Shown: positions 11,628 through 24,300, numbered from the stretch's first letter. The stretch: 64,000 bases of DNA from Xylona heveae TC161 (GCF_001619985.1 NW_017264193.1:67726-131725); one strand, 5' to 3'. The notes: a model not told the origin generated them from the sequence alone. Made by a program: numbers and translations.

Positions 11628-13580
11628 TCAGTACCCAGAGTCGCCAAAGAAGGCCCCGAATCCCTTCCGGAAGATTCCAACGACCTTGTTGCCCTTCTTG
11701 GCCTGATCCGCCTCGGCAAGCTTCTGGGTGCCATAGTACCGTCTTCCTCTGTAAAGGTCAATATCCTTTGCCTTGATATACCAAGAGCCCCTGTAGTAGC
11801 ACCTGGCGCCCAGGTAAAGGACAATGATCGCTGGGACAGAGACATAGTTGGCGAAGAAGCTCTCAGCAGTTGCCTTGGCGCCTAACGGCCAGACGGAAAG
11901 ATAGAACTCGACAATGATGAGCAAGACAGACCAGAACAGGCCCCAATATGCTGCAAAGGGATATGTCCAAGTCTTCCATGGAAGGTCATTCGGAGAAAAC
12001 CCTTGGGCCTTCCAGGCGTGTCGAAAACGAATATGGGCGAGACAAATCAAACCCCATCCAAAGAGAGTGAACAGGGATGTCAGATTCGAGAGCCAGTTGA
12101 AGACTTCAGCGCCAGAGTGGTTTACGTTGAGATAGGCGAGACCTCCACCGACGATGAAGACACTGAGCAAGCCAGCCCAAGGTCTGCCCTGGCGATCGCA
12201 TTTTTTGAAAAACTAAAAACCTCAAATGTTAGCTGGGAGAGGCTTCGATCATTCAAAGTGCAGTAGGGAACTTGCCTTAGGGGCCATGCCCAGATTAGCC
12301 AGACCGATCGGCAAACGCGATCCTGCATAGGCCGAGATAGTACCAGACGAGAGCACAGAGACAAATATGACTGCGTTCATCATATGCGCCAGAGGCTCGA
12401 TACCAGCGTTGCGGAAAGCAATGACAAACGGAGAAGCATTGCTGCCGTCACCACCAAAGAGGTTAGGGTCGTTGGGGGAGACGGTGATCGTGACCATGAG
12501 CGCACCCAAGAGGTAGAAGAGGGTGAGCCGGATCCAAATGGATTTGACAGCCGCCGGGACCGACTTCAAGGGGTTTGCCGTCTCCGCTGCCACCAAACCA
12601 CTGGCTTCAGCACCGCTCATGGCGAAGATACAAGTGGGCATGACTCTGAGGAAACCCTTGAAACCATGACGAATGGGTTCCTCATTCCAGTAGCGAAATC
12701 CAATAGCGCCTCCCTTGGGGCCTCCTCCAGCGGAGATGACTTGATGCATGGTTAGCTAGGAAGCATGAAACAAATGGAGGTAGTCTGTGGGCTTCTTACC
12801 AATGCAAGAGATGATGACGACAATAATCCAGAAGAACTTGATCATGGATGCTGTCACTTCAAACTCTCCGAACCAATTGACAGCTCCGATATTAACCAAA
12901 ATAACCACGACGAGGAAAATACTGATCCATGCTGGGATGGGAACCTTGTCTGTCCAGAAAGAAAGAACCGTGCAGATTCCCTACCGCCCGAAAACTTGTC
13001 AGATCTTCGGTCCTTTCCAGTGTGAAGGGATGAGGCTTACCTGGAGTTCGTTGGCGACATTGATTGGATAACTAAAGTAATAAGCCCATCCGAGGGCAAA
13101 TGCGGCAGATTTATCGATGAATTGACCACTCCATGACACAAATGCTGAAGGCACAGGATACATGACGGCCAATTCTCCAATCGACTGATTGACAGCCCAA
13201 ACAATGGTTCCTGAAAGGACATAACCAATGAAGATACCGAGGGGACCTCCGCGTGTAAGTGAGGTGCCCGAACCTAGCCAAAGACCCATTCCAATGGAAG
13301 ATCCTATGGCAACCATGACCAAGTGGCGGGTGGTCAGTCGACGCTGCAGCTCCGAATCACCTCCGTGGTCCTCTACCAATTGACCGGCTTCCACTTCGAC
13401 GTCGGGTGGTGATGAGGTGCCGATCGCCTTCTCGTCCTTTGTGGACATGGACATTTCCACAGCGGCCATGGCGGGGTCTTGCAGCGACCAAGGCGTGGGT
13501 ATGCGGTCAAGAGATGTGTACGGTCTTTTTAAAGTACCAGAAATGTTTTGTTTTCTATTGTTTGCGTCCCGTTCACTCAC
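11628..13580 (-). CDS. Amino-acid permease (APC/YAT family), copy 1
   Basis: Plasma-membrane proton-coupled amino-acid transporter of the fungal YAT branch of the APC superfamily. Exons 13041-13580, 12800-12980, 12276-12739 and 11628-12212 give 589 aa with about twelve hydrophobic helices. The first helix carries the family signature IGSSIGMGLWLGSGTSLTRG. Later landmarks are GAEASGLVAAETANPLKSVP and the C-terminal SWYIKAKDIDLYRGRRYYG. The third intron (12213-12275) has a GC donor (GCAAGT). Translation could instead start at the internal ATG at 13469 (MAAVEMS), so the first 37 residues are uncertain. The substrate cannot be read from sequence. It is divergent from the FAD oxidase at 14783; that pairing and the GATAAG sites between them suggest uptake of a nitrogen source. 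Confidence 0.92.
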
Positions 13581-14782
13581 TGTTGGGATGAGGGGGGACA
13601 GATATATGTCATGCCAAGCATTGTATGGGGTTCATAATTGCCACGAGATATCTTGGAATTACTATCACTCAATTGATGCAACGGAAACTCTATTGCGTAA
13701 ACTCTGATTGATAGGCCGGTACGAGTCTAAACATGAATCAATGGTATGTGAGGGCCCCCGGTCCGTCTCCAGGTGGAAGCAGAGTGCGCGAGACGATGCC
13801 GGTTGGGATTTCAGATACAGGCGTAGATGGACTACTGTACCCCATAAGTCCGGAAGATGTCTAGGATAGAAACGGGGAAATTGACCAATTAAAGCCATCA
13901 GTAGAGACCCATGATAGGTAATGGACCAGGATAGATTGGAGTCTCAGGTTTGCCAAGCGCCATGAACCCTGGCAACCTGGCCGGAGAAATACAAAGGGTA
14001 TACACATTACAGAACAACTGCATGTGATGGGGAGAGAGTGAGGGTATCTAGATGCCCGACGGGCTGCACGATGACACAAAAATATGCAGTCGCGACCTTT
14101 CTTGTTCGGTCCTATTCAATAGTTGTACACTCTGTCCAATAATGCAAAAAGGGGTTGAACAGATAACAGAGTCCGATGGATGACAGGTGCTAAGCATCCT
14201 TAGACTCGGTCCGCGATGATAAGAAGCCAATTGTTTGCGGTTTGGCAAACGGTTAGCCTCCACCCGGGCCGCTTTCATTGCGTATGACCGGTCCGGACAA
14301 GATATTGAATAACGAAACGAGATAGGAATAACGATCGATTGCGTTAGTTTACAGGATGCTCATACTTGTTTTTCTCATTCCATTGAAGCATTCTCGCAAA
14401 CGCCATTATCGTGGGCTCTCGCCGACGCCGGAACGCTCGACGGGGAGTTCGACCGGAAGTTCCACAGTTATCAGATCGATGGGAGCGGGACTGATTGATA
14501 AGGTCCGGCCAGAAAGGGGTTGGTTAGTTGGGACCCTGAACAAAATCTGGACAAATATCGATAAGGAAGAGAAGTGGTCTGTATCACTCTGGACCGATGG
14601 GCGTGGGACTCTTGGAGGAAGAGGAGGACGAGCCATGATTTCCTCCGAAATCGTCCCATTTCCCATTCAGCTACGTAGTATATAATTGCAATGACTCCTC
14701 TACGTAGAATCAATTCAAACAGTATATACCCTACCTGTTGATTCCTTGTTCGGGACGCTTTTTTTGTTTACACGCCGTCAAG
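13581..14782. promoter_or_regulatory. Shared divergent promoter region with three GATAAG sites
   Basis: This 1.2 kb gap lies between the start codons of the permease and the FAD oxidoreductase. GATAAG occurs on the plus strand at 14218-14223, 14497-14502 and 14560-14565. HGATAR is the known binding consensus of the nitrogen regulator AreA/Nit-2 and of other fungal GATA factors. Chance would give about 0.6 GATAAG in this length counting both strands. Control of both genes by nitrogen is an inference. Confidence 0.45.
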
Positions 14783-16359
14783 ATGACTGCTCCCGACTTC
14801 TTCCCCCACCCTGAGCCCACTCAGTCGTACTGGTTGACGCACGAGGATGATCTTGCAAACCACCGAACGACCGAAGAGCTTCCCCAGGAGGCAGACTATG
14901 TCGTGATCGGGTCTGGCTATGCTGGAACCACGTCGGCGTATTATCTCCTCAAGGACGAGAAGTTCCGTCCCTCGACGGTGATTCTCGAGGCCCGCAGTGC
15001 TTGCTCTGGTGCAACCGCCCGAAATGGTTCGTTCTATTATACCTATCGTAAATAAAAAAAAATGATGATGACGGATGGGCTGACAGTAAAAATATAGGCG
15101 GCCATTTGAAGCCAGACTGCTATCTCTCATTCTGGACGTATGCGAAAATGTTTGGGCCGCGGACCGCAGCGCAATTAATCAACCATGAGATTAAGCACCT
15201 AAAGGAAATCAAGAAATTGGTCGAGGAGGAGAACATTGACTGCGACTTCCATCTCACGCGAGCCATTGATGTGTTTCTGGACGAGCGGGTCTCGGTGCCC
15301 ACCATTCAGGCGTACAGGGAAATGGTCAAGGCCGGCTATCTCGATACGTCGGACATTGAATTTTGGGCCAATCCCAAGGAAGCCGAGCAGGTATGACATC
15401 TCCCCTGCACATTGAGAAATAAAGCGTGTTCAATGGACGAAGAAAAAAAGAAGAGAACAAAAAAAAAAAGCCAAACGGGATATTGACTGACAGGAAATCT
15501 CATCCAGGTCTCGGGCATGAAAGACGCGCTGTGCGCGTTCTCGTTCACTGCAGGCCACATCTGGCCGTACAAGTTCATCATGCATCTCCTCCGACGGGCC
15601 GTCGAATGGGGCGCGAACCTGCAGACCAACACGCCGGTGACGACTCTGTCCGAGAAGCCCGACGCCGAGGGGCGGTGGACGGTGACCACACCGCGGGGCA
15701 CGATCCGCGCAAAGAACGTGGTGATTGCAACCAACGCCTACACGGCGGGCATCATGCCCGAGTTCAAGGACAAGATTGTGCCTGTTCGGGGAATCGCCGC
15801 GCACATTGCGGTGCCCGAGGGCCAGCGGCCGCCGCACCTGAACAACTCGTACGCCGTGCGGTTCGGGCCGAAGCAGTACGACTACATGGTCGTGCGGGCC
15901 GACGGCAGCGTGGTGGTCGGGGGCGCCAAGCAGAAAGTCCTGCTGAGCGACAGCAACTGGGAGAACGTGACGGACGACTCGAAGCTGATTGAGGGCGCGG
16001 ACGAGTATTTTGACGGATACATGCAGCGCCATTTCAACGGCTGGGAGGACAGCGGGGCCACCACGACAAAGATCTGGACAGGCATCATGGGCTACTCCAA
16101 GGACTTTATGCCCTTCCTTGGCCGAATGCCCGGCAAAAGGGGCATCTGGCTCAACACGGGCTTCACCGGCCACGGCATGCCCCGCATTCTCTTGTCCTCG
16201 GTGGCGCTCGCGGGTCTCATGAAGGGCGAGGTCGACGACCTGTCCCACACGGATATCCCGTGGCCGTTCTGGGCGACGGAGGAGCGAATCAGGAGCACGG
16301 AGAGTGTGGTCCAGAGCTATATGGCTGGCGACAAGCACAATGGCGAGAAGAAGAATTAA
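14783..16359 (+). CDS. FAD-dependent oxidoreductase (DAO superfamily)
   Basis: Flavoenzyme of the D-amino-acid oxidase fold, probably oxidising an amine or amino acid to an imine/aldehyde with release of hydrogen peroxide. Exons 14783-15026, 15098-15390 and 15508-16359 give 462 aa. The ADP-binding motif VVIGSGYAGTTSAYYLL covers residues about 40-56, and an acidic residue (ILEAR) ends the second strand. GATARNGGHLKP, spanning the first intron, is the FAD-contacting motif seen in this family. The C-terminal GIMGYSKDFMPFLG and NTGFTGHGMPRI segments also match DAO oxidoreductases of the gamma-glutamylputrescine oxidase kind. No signal peptide is seen, and the C-terminal KKN is not a peroxisomal SKL-type signal. 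The exact substrate is unknown. It is flanked by a permease and a HAD hydrolase. Confidence 0.9.
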
Positions 16360-16840
16360 TCGGTCATTGGAACTATGAAAAGAATTTATGTGTTGGCATT
16401 GGTTTATTTAGTTTTTGCATTTATTTGGCATCATACCAGGGGCGGGTTGTGTTTATTTTGTTCTGGATATAGTTTTACGGTTTGTTCATTTGTAGAATGA
16501 GATGTAAGATAGATAGAATAGTACGGTCGACAAATTTATCTGATTCATTCTAGATGCATACACTTGTTCGACATAATATTATCATTCTGACACTTTGCAG
16601 CTTCCTTGTCGAGACCAAAAAATATAAAACATGCTTCGCAATACATCCTGGCCTAATCTGTCTCAGACAAATTCTACATACACTGAACTTCCCATTACAG
16701 GACGGCATATTGGAATAAGAGATTGGATAAATTCATTTTAAAATACTTATATGACTATCAAAATGCAGCTGAGACACACAGCTATGCAAATAACTCATAA
16801 CCAGTCGAACAACAAACGCCGATAATGCAAACGCTATAAT

Positions 16841-17674
16841 CTATTGTGTAGCGCCTTTTGACTTTGCAATGAGTGCGTCTGCCATCTCGACAATGGTCAC
16901 ACCCTCTGCATCATACTTTCCAAAGATGTCGTAGCAAGGCTCCTTTTCGCCCTCGGAGCAGTATGCAGTTTTGAAGCTATGAACATATTGGTCAGCTCTT
17001 CGTCCCATTTAAGGCACTTTAACGTCGGAAAATGCAAGATAAAAGAACACAAATTAACAACTGAGGGAAATGAAAGAGGAAAAAACGTACCCAAACTCCC
17101 TAGCAGCCGACGCATCCCAGCTGTGGGCCGCTGCAAACCAGACCTCTTGCCCTTCAAAGCGGCCGAGCATATTCTTATACGCTTCCGGCGCGGGCTTGGA
17201 CAGACCGAGGGTATCACACGAGAGAATACTCTCGGGCGCCATCTCGACACCCGCGTCCTGGAAATATCCCAGAATGCGCTTCGCGTCTCCCGTAGTGAAG
17301 CACCAGACCGTGAACCCGGCATCGCGGAGCTTCTGCATGGCCTCTTGCAGTCCCTGGCGGGGGCCCAAGTGGCGCCAGCCGTCCAGACAGGCCTCGACGT
17401 CCGCGTCGGTCGCGAAGGCGCGGGGCTCCTTGATGCCCGAGAACCACAACATGCGGTAGAAGAGCGATTTGAAAACGTGCTGGAAGGACAGGTACCGCCC
17501 CGTCATGCTCAGGTAGGTGTATTCCCGCTCGGCGACCTCGGTCCAGGTGTAGCCAAACAAACGTGGTTTGATCCCCGCGGCGAGCATCTTGTCGCCGAGA
17601 CGCGCCTCAATGGCGGCGAAGAAGCGCTCGTAGGTGAAGCATGTGCCGACAATGTCGAATACGACGTGTGGCAT
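16841..17674 (-). CDS. HAD-superfamily hydrolase, 2-haloacid dehalogenase-like
   Basis: Cytosolic HAD hydrolase most like type II (L-)2-haloacid dehalogenases, which use an aspartate nucleophile. Exons 17091-17674 and 16841-16976 give 239 aa. Motif I is MPHVVFDIVGT with Asp7 as predicted nucleophile. Motif II is CFTTGDAKRI, motif III the Lys of LGLSKPAPEAYKNML, and motif IV HSWDASAAREFG. An upstream in-frame ATG at 17689 would add five residues, but the start at 17674 fits the family better. Fungal members of this family are mostly uncharacterised and need not act on halogenated acids. The gene ends tail-to-tail with the FAD oxidase, 481 bp apart. Confidence 0.9.
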
Positions 17675-17730
17675 TTTGATATATTTCAATGATAAAGTAC
17701 CCTTTAACGGGATAACCGTAATAGAGAAAA

Positions 17731-17751
17731 ATATATATATATATATATATA
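17731..17751. repeat. AT dinucleotide microsatellite
   Basis: About ten AT units directly upstream of the HAD hydrolase gene, 57-77 bp before its start codon, so it lies in the promoter or 5' leader. Confidence 0.95.
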
Positions 17752-19157
17752 GATTTATGGAGAGATTAGAATAATGAATTGGGATAGTGGATTGGATTGT
17801 GTTCAGAGCAGTCCCAAGAAGCAGGCTATTGCGTGTTCAATTGCAAGCCCTTTTCAAAAGTGCCATATCAATGCTGCATACATGTTGATATATACAAAAC
17901 CCCACAAAGTACGGCCTCCGCCTGTCACAACAACACGACGATAATTCGACCGTCTTTCAAATGGAGTGAGACCGATAAGCAGCGCCGACTCCGGACCGGA
18001 TAGGCACATGCAGCAACTATCGCATTAGAGTACGCCACATAAAGGACGAGCTTATCGAAGGAGCCAAGAATGTGGGGATCATATGGCGTTGCTCTTATCG
18101 TGTCAGGAGAAGCCCCACTTGCGTAAAGTTGCGGAACCGGCAACGGGCTAAGGGGAAAGGGGAACGTCTGATACTGTGCATACTGTACATATAAGCAGCA
18201 CGATATCAACAATGATGCAAGGTCTTGTCCGATAAAGGTATCGTGAATTAAAGCTAACTCGTAATATTCGCCGACGAATACATGGTTTACCGGAGCAGGT
18301 GGTTAAAGCCATGTGAGAAACAGGGGAAGTGGAAAGGAAACGGAGATGATTGATAGGCGTGCAGTGGTAACCAAGTACCTCCGGATGAAATGATAAGTGT
18401 ACGGAGCTACACGATCTGATAACGCGGCCGAGGGGCCTGACCGGACCGGTCGGGGGAGTTGCCGATGGGTTCAAGTTCGACCAAAGATGGAGGTTGTGCA
18501 TCTTCGAGCAGGTAATTCGGAAGGTGTTTCATCTGACCTGCAAATGCCCACTATGCCAACTATGGCCGCGGCCTCCTTCATCTATCATCATTGCTCTCGC
18601 TGTTGGTTGGAGCATATTTATCTGATCGAAGTCCTATGTTATTAGCGCAAATATCTCGATTTCCCCCCTCAACCCCTGATGGTCTACAAGGAGGCATGTG
18701 AGCCCCACACCTCATTGAGACTCAACGAAGACGTTCACTACACACAGTCATCGCACATGGAAACAGATAGTTAAGTCTTAAAAGACTTTTATTTTTTTTA
18801 ATTTTAATAAAGAGACGGTACAGTTGCTTTGGTGCCAAATCAATGGATTGCACCATCTTCCAGGAGCATCCAGTGGTCGCATACAACTATAGCTTTCGCT
18901 CCTCCCATCAGTACGACGAGTGACGACAGTATAGGTGGGATGGCTGCGAGAGATAGTTACAAAGCTATACAGTCAAAACAAAGAAGTGCAGTGGGGTACT
19001 TTCTGGCAACCCCCCCATTAGATCCTCTGGCTGAGAATGTTTTAAAACAAGCAAAAACGTAGACTATAAAATCAGTATGCATCCCCTGCTGATAGATTCG
19101 AGATATAATAATAATTGATCCAGGGGATGCTGCGTTTGAAAAGGAAAAGTTCAGACT

Positions 19158-19158
<1 letters not shown>

Positions 19159-19208
<50 letters not shown>
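19159..19208. repeat. Poly(A) tract, about 50 nt
   Basis: Fifty consecutive A residues on the plus strand, bounded by CAGACTC on the left and GGCGTTATTA on the right. The length of such a tract is often unreliable in assemblies. Confidence 0.95.
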
Positions 19209-19211
<3 letters not shown>

Positions 19212-19970
19212 GTTATTACTGCCGATAGAATCAAAGGGGAGAAGAAAACGTGAGCGCCCAAAGGTAAAGCTCAAATGAAAAGAGGTTGCATCTATCGATG
19301 CGTGCCCTTGGTGGTGTGGCTCATAATAATTGGAGCCCCGCCTCAACGTTGAAGTAAAACCCATCAAAGTCAAACGCAGTTATTTTCAACGCCCGCTGCC
19401 AATAAAATAAGTATTTCACAGATAGAAGAGTGGAGATATCGAGAAGAGCCAAAATTGCGCTGTCCGATAAGCAGTCGTGGCGTCAGAAACCGATTTTATC
19501 GACCCGATTATTGGATTCGCCCACAATCGAAGCCGACCAGAGAAAAAGTTGTGAAGGAATTGGCCGCGCTACACGAACAACGCATCAAAAGTGGCAAAAT
19601 CTGCGTGTCATCTCTTGTGAGACTGACTATTTGTAGCCCATTATCAGCTCTCTTTTGACAGCTTGATGGTCGGGTTTCCCAAAGTCAGAACCGCTCGAAA
19701 CACCGCAACACATCGCGCTGGTGAGTTTCAGAAGAAGAAAAAGATTGAGACAAAGAAAAACTAAGAAAGAAAGCAAGCAAGATTGAACACTGTTGCCTGA
19801 AACCTTGCCCCGATCGTTACAACTATTCGTTCGTAACCGTAATGGTATCTCTAAAAACGCCACCGACAGCAAAAGCTCCGTCGCCCAATACACCACGTGA
19901 AGAAAGCAACAATAAAAGGGAAAACGCATGTTTCAGCGTCTTCATACGATTCAACCAAGAGGAAATTTCA

Positions 19971-21331
19971 TCATGATATCGTCTCTTCCCAGTTGTGATC
20001 GTCAATGAATGATGTCCATTCCTTTTCAATGCCTGGCGTACCCGAGCCCATGCTTACTTGCTCACCGCCCAAAGTCGGCGGAGCTTTGGAGGGCACGGAA
20101 AAATCGCCGCCACTAGTGTCCAATCCGAGGTGAAGTGGTGTAGGCAAAGATTCTGTGTTGGATGAATCAGATAGTTGCGCTTGGTCGGATGCCGATGACA
20201 GAGTGAGATCGCTGGGTGCGAGCGTTGCAGTAACATTCTCGGAGTGTGCCTTCATGTTGGTGCCTACCGGCGGTGGGAAGCCGTAAGAGGGTTGCTGCAT
20301 ATAGGCAGACCCACCCATAAGCATGGCCGAGTACGGATCAGCTGGACCAAAGGCAGGGCCGAGCATAAACTGAGACTCTGCAGGCAAAGTTGGGGTAAAC
20401 GGGCCATAGTCGTTGGCCGCATCAACATTCCCAAAAGGATATGGAACACCGTACTGCGGTAACATCGGGTGCTGGGACGGTGTGTGCTGAGGCTCCGACT
20501 TGGGCGACTGAATCGAAGCTGGAGTGGGTACTTGGGTGGGAACAGGCCGGGGCGTTGTCGCCGCGGAAGAAGTAAACTGCGCGGGCATAGACATACGACG
20601 GCTGTCCGACGGATCAAGCACAGGTGTCGGAGGATGAGATGCCGCTGCTGATTGTGGGTTGGCAATAGAGCTGGAGCGACCTGCAGGCTGTTGATGGGGG
20701 TATCCAGCGACTGGTACAGCTGGATTAGGAGGCGCTGGTTGGTATGAGGGATTGAAACCTTGCCAGTACGGAGGGTACATCATCGGAGAGGGATACGTGG
20801 GTTGATTATTATGCGGAAAATTTGGAGCCTTGGGATAGTGCTGCGCATAGGACTGGCTGACGGCTTGCTCAAGAGCTGTCCTCATCGCAACGTGGTTGGT
20901 GAGATAGGCAGCCAGGCGACGATTGAAATCGGTGGAGCTTGTCTGCAAATGCGCAGTCAAGCGCCGATATTGAGACGGAAACCCGTCGTCTTCTTCCTCA
21001 TACATTTCTTCGTTGACCACATCCTGTTCGGTGACACGCAGCGAACGACCGGTTCGTCGCTTGTGTATTTCGGAAGCACGGCGGGCAGACTCAACACGAG
21101 CCTCAAGGCTTCGGTCGCTACGTCGAGAAGCGGCAATATAAGCCCTGAGATGGGGGGATTAGCAAACAGTACACGTATATTCAGCTCGACGAATTGGAGA
21201 TGAAAATTGCAGCATGCGTGGTCTCTCGGGAGAGGAAGAAGGGGAATATTTTCCTACCTCTCTTGATTCTCTTCATGAGTTCTCTCGGTCTTGACGGCCT
21301 TTGCAGCCGGCGTAGTGCGTATTGGAGGCAT
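19971..21331 (-). CDS. Conserved fungal protein, Pro/Ser/Gln-rich, possibly nuclear
   Basis: I do not recognise a named family. Exons 21258-21331 and 19971-21144, split by a 113-nt intron, give 415 aa. The N terminus (MPPIRTTPAAKAVKTERTHE) leads into a basic, predicted helical segment of about 60 residues with many Arg/Lys (AASRRSDRSLEARVESARRA, then HKRRTGR). It is followed by an acidic patch (EEMYEEEDDGF) and a second helical block (RRLTAHLQTSSTDFNRRLAA). The remaining 260 residues are low-complexity, rich in Pro, Ser, Tyr and Gln, resembling the disordered activation regions of transcription regulators. A nuclear regulatory role is only an inference. A long 5' region with a TACTCCGTA motif at 21763 precedes it. 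Confidence 0.8.
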
Positions 21332-24300
21332 AATAAGCGATGATACGAGAAAACAATTTTACTTGCTCGCGGCAGAGATGGGAAGATCTCAAGAACGAAA
21401 ACACATCAAATGAGAAAGATAAATTGATGGTCGCGCTCGCATATAGCACGAAACGTAAAAGTATGCCGAGGTGCACCTATCACACATATAACGTGAGGCA
21501 CACAGCAATTTGTCGCTCGAAGAAATAATAGCGGCAAACAGCTCCTGGCAGAAAAGGTTGAATCTGAAACCTTTCGCAACGGAAAAAGAAAATAAATAAA
21601 TAAAACAGGAACGGAATGAACCGATTAACCAAGTGTTCTGATCGAAAGATCCAAATACACGAGTAGAGAAACTTTGTGTGAAGTAGAGGTAATTACGATA
21701 CTCTGTGTGGCGGGAGAGGGCGAGTGCCAGTCGGTGGGTTGAGAGTGTTGCGAGCTTTGAAGTACTCCGTAGGCGTAGGCCGAGGGCGAGTGGAGAGGAA
21801 GCAGCAAGGTAGCAGTGAAGACGACCAGCGACCGAGTTCAAATAGAAGGGTCAGCGATCGCCCAGATTAAAACCACGCAAGCAGAAACGTTCGTAATAAT
21901 GCGCGAAACTGCAATGGTTTTTTCCGTAAAGTTGGGAAATTTGTGTCGAGATGGGTGAGTATGGGAAAGTTAGAAATCGATTTGACAGAGACTCGATCGA
22001 TGCCAAGCTCGACGGGGCCAAAGGTGGAGGTCGGATCGATCTGAATCGGACTCTCAGAAGCGATGCGGTTCGATGGGGCAGAAGGGGGGGCAGAAGGGGG
22101 GGCAGCTGGTAGAAGTAGGAAAAGCGGCCGCCTGCTAAAAGGAAAAGAGTTTCCAGCTAAGTTTAGCCGGATGGTTGAAAGCAAAAAAGAACGAAGGCAA
22201 AGAAAGAGAAAAGGTGCGACCGCAATCGACGGCTAAACTTGGTCCGCCCGTGGCATGCGCCACCCGATCAACTGCGCGTTCTCGGTAACTGGAACACGGT
22301 ACAGTACTCGAGGTACCACTGATAGAAGAACGATGAATGCAAATGAGATCTGCTTGCTCCTTGCAATAGCTGAGGCGAGAAATCCGTTGGTTGCAAATCG
22401 TAAACCCTTTAGATAACCAAACCAGATGCACCCAGAATATTTAAAACCGCAAAAGAACGCAGAAATGGTATTTTGCTGATTTGTCGATTTCAGAAAGAGA
22501 AGGGCCAGGCTGTGGCAGATTGGACTTTCCCAGGATGCGGGAGGGGATGAGATGGGATGGGAGGAGGGATTGATAAAGGAAAAGGTAACTGTGTCTGTGG
22601 GAGCACGGGGTCGTCGGGAAGTGGAGGTGGGAAATGAGGAGGAGGAGGGTGGCTGTGAGGCTAACGCACATGAGGGCCCAAGCATGAAGATGTTGTGGAA
22701 AAACCATCAGCATGCGCATTTAGCATGAGCCTTAACATGGCCTGTGTCATTGTCGCAGAGGGCCATCGTGGCCGAGGAGAAGGGGGGAGCACAAAAGTCC
22801 ACCCAGCTTAGCTTGAGAAGACGGCAGATGGAGGGGGGCCACGCACTGCCTGCAGACACACAACAGAAAGGCAGAGGGGACTTCAAGGTACCGATACCAA
22901 AAGGGGCGCTCCAAGGCCGCTCCAATAATATCAAAGAGGGCCAGGGTTCACCGGTTGCGCTCGACATGGCCTGTTTCCTATTCGTTCCCTGGCCGGCCCA
23001 GGGCACAACCGTACAGACTCCGAGACGTAGGTAAGTTGCGTTCAACTTGTGTTATCCCGTCATTCTGGTAAGCCCAACTTTGGAGGCTGCCGGAAAAAAG
23101 GCCGGAGCCGTAGGATAGCCGCAGCACAAGAATGATTGGAGAATTGATTGGAAAGAAAAAAAAAAAGAAAAGATTGAGCCGAGGTAACCGTAGATGGGAC
23201 ATTGTTTGCTCGTAGCTTACCCCCTTTGATGCCTATTTCGGACAATTTTCTTCTTCTATTTCTGAGCCATTCGTCATGATCGTACCGTGAAATAAAGAGT
23301 AAGAACACTTATGGTACGAGTGCCATCACAAAACATTGGACCGTTCTTTTCGATGGCAGAGAAGGAACGGAACCCATGACATAGCGCACGAATCTTTAGT
23401 GGGCGGGGGAAAGGTCTCGAGTTACTGTCAGACCCGCTAAGGGTCCAAGATTGGCGGGAAAGGTTGTTGCTAATTAGTTAGCCCAAGTAAGCTGACCTCC
23501 CCGATTCCTGATTGAGTCCACCCTCTGCCCTTTTTGATCAGAACACAGAAATAGTGGAAGGAAGGTGGGAAAGAGGAAACACAAGGCAGAAAAGAAACAA
23601 TACTCATGTGCCAATGGTCAATTCAATATCCCGTGTCAGGGCCAAAAATTGATATCGACCTTCGTTCATATGCTATGGGCACTTTGGTAAAGCAATTCGG
23701 CTTATGAATCCAACCGCACGTCCTGATATGGCTAGCTTTGCGGGCTGGCCCCAAACAGATTAGCCTCTTAATACTCGCTAATCCGAGCAAAGAAAAGCTC
23801 GCAGTTAGTGAGGAATTAGCGCCAGATTGACGCAACTCGCCAATCTCAGTCGATCCGCGCCGCCGAGACACATCGATCGAAACTTGACCGTTCGAATGGC
23901 GATCTTAACGATGCCCGTTGCCCCCCATAAACTCTCCGTAAGCACATTCATACGTACCTCAATTATTGAATCCAGCTTCGAATTGTATTTGGTGCACCTT
24001 TGATCCATGGTTCACAGACAATCAAATGACCAGCCAATACCGCCCGACTGATCCGTGAATACGTTGCAATCATATCAACCCCGAAGAAATAATCGGATCT
24101 CTCACTCATCATGACGTCGTAGTCATTTTCCAAATCCAATGTGAACAATATTCATCTTGTGAGATTTGCTGCGTCAATGGCCTTAGGGTATGGCTGTAGG
24201 TGCAACGAAATAATGTGGATTCAGTGCCTAGCCACAGTTAATGCTAGCACTTTCAGTAAAAGTAACCACGCAGTACGAGATATGTGTCGCAGTGCTTAGT

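Larger units (their letters stand above)
17675..19970. other. Intergenic region with simple repeats
   Basis: No supported gene. It contains an AT dinucleotide microsatellite (17731-17751) just upstream of the HAD gene and an uninterrupted run of about 50 A residues (19159-19208). The reading frames present are short and without domains. The A run could be the tail of an old retroposed sequence, but I see no element body or target-site duplication beside it. Confidence 0.6.

Noticed and set aside
15430-16338. Long minus-strand open frame (302 aa) opposite the FAD oxidoreductase
   Set aside because: It lies wholly antisense to the last exon of a clear gene, has no domain, and arises from the GC-rich codon use of that exon.
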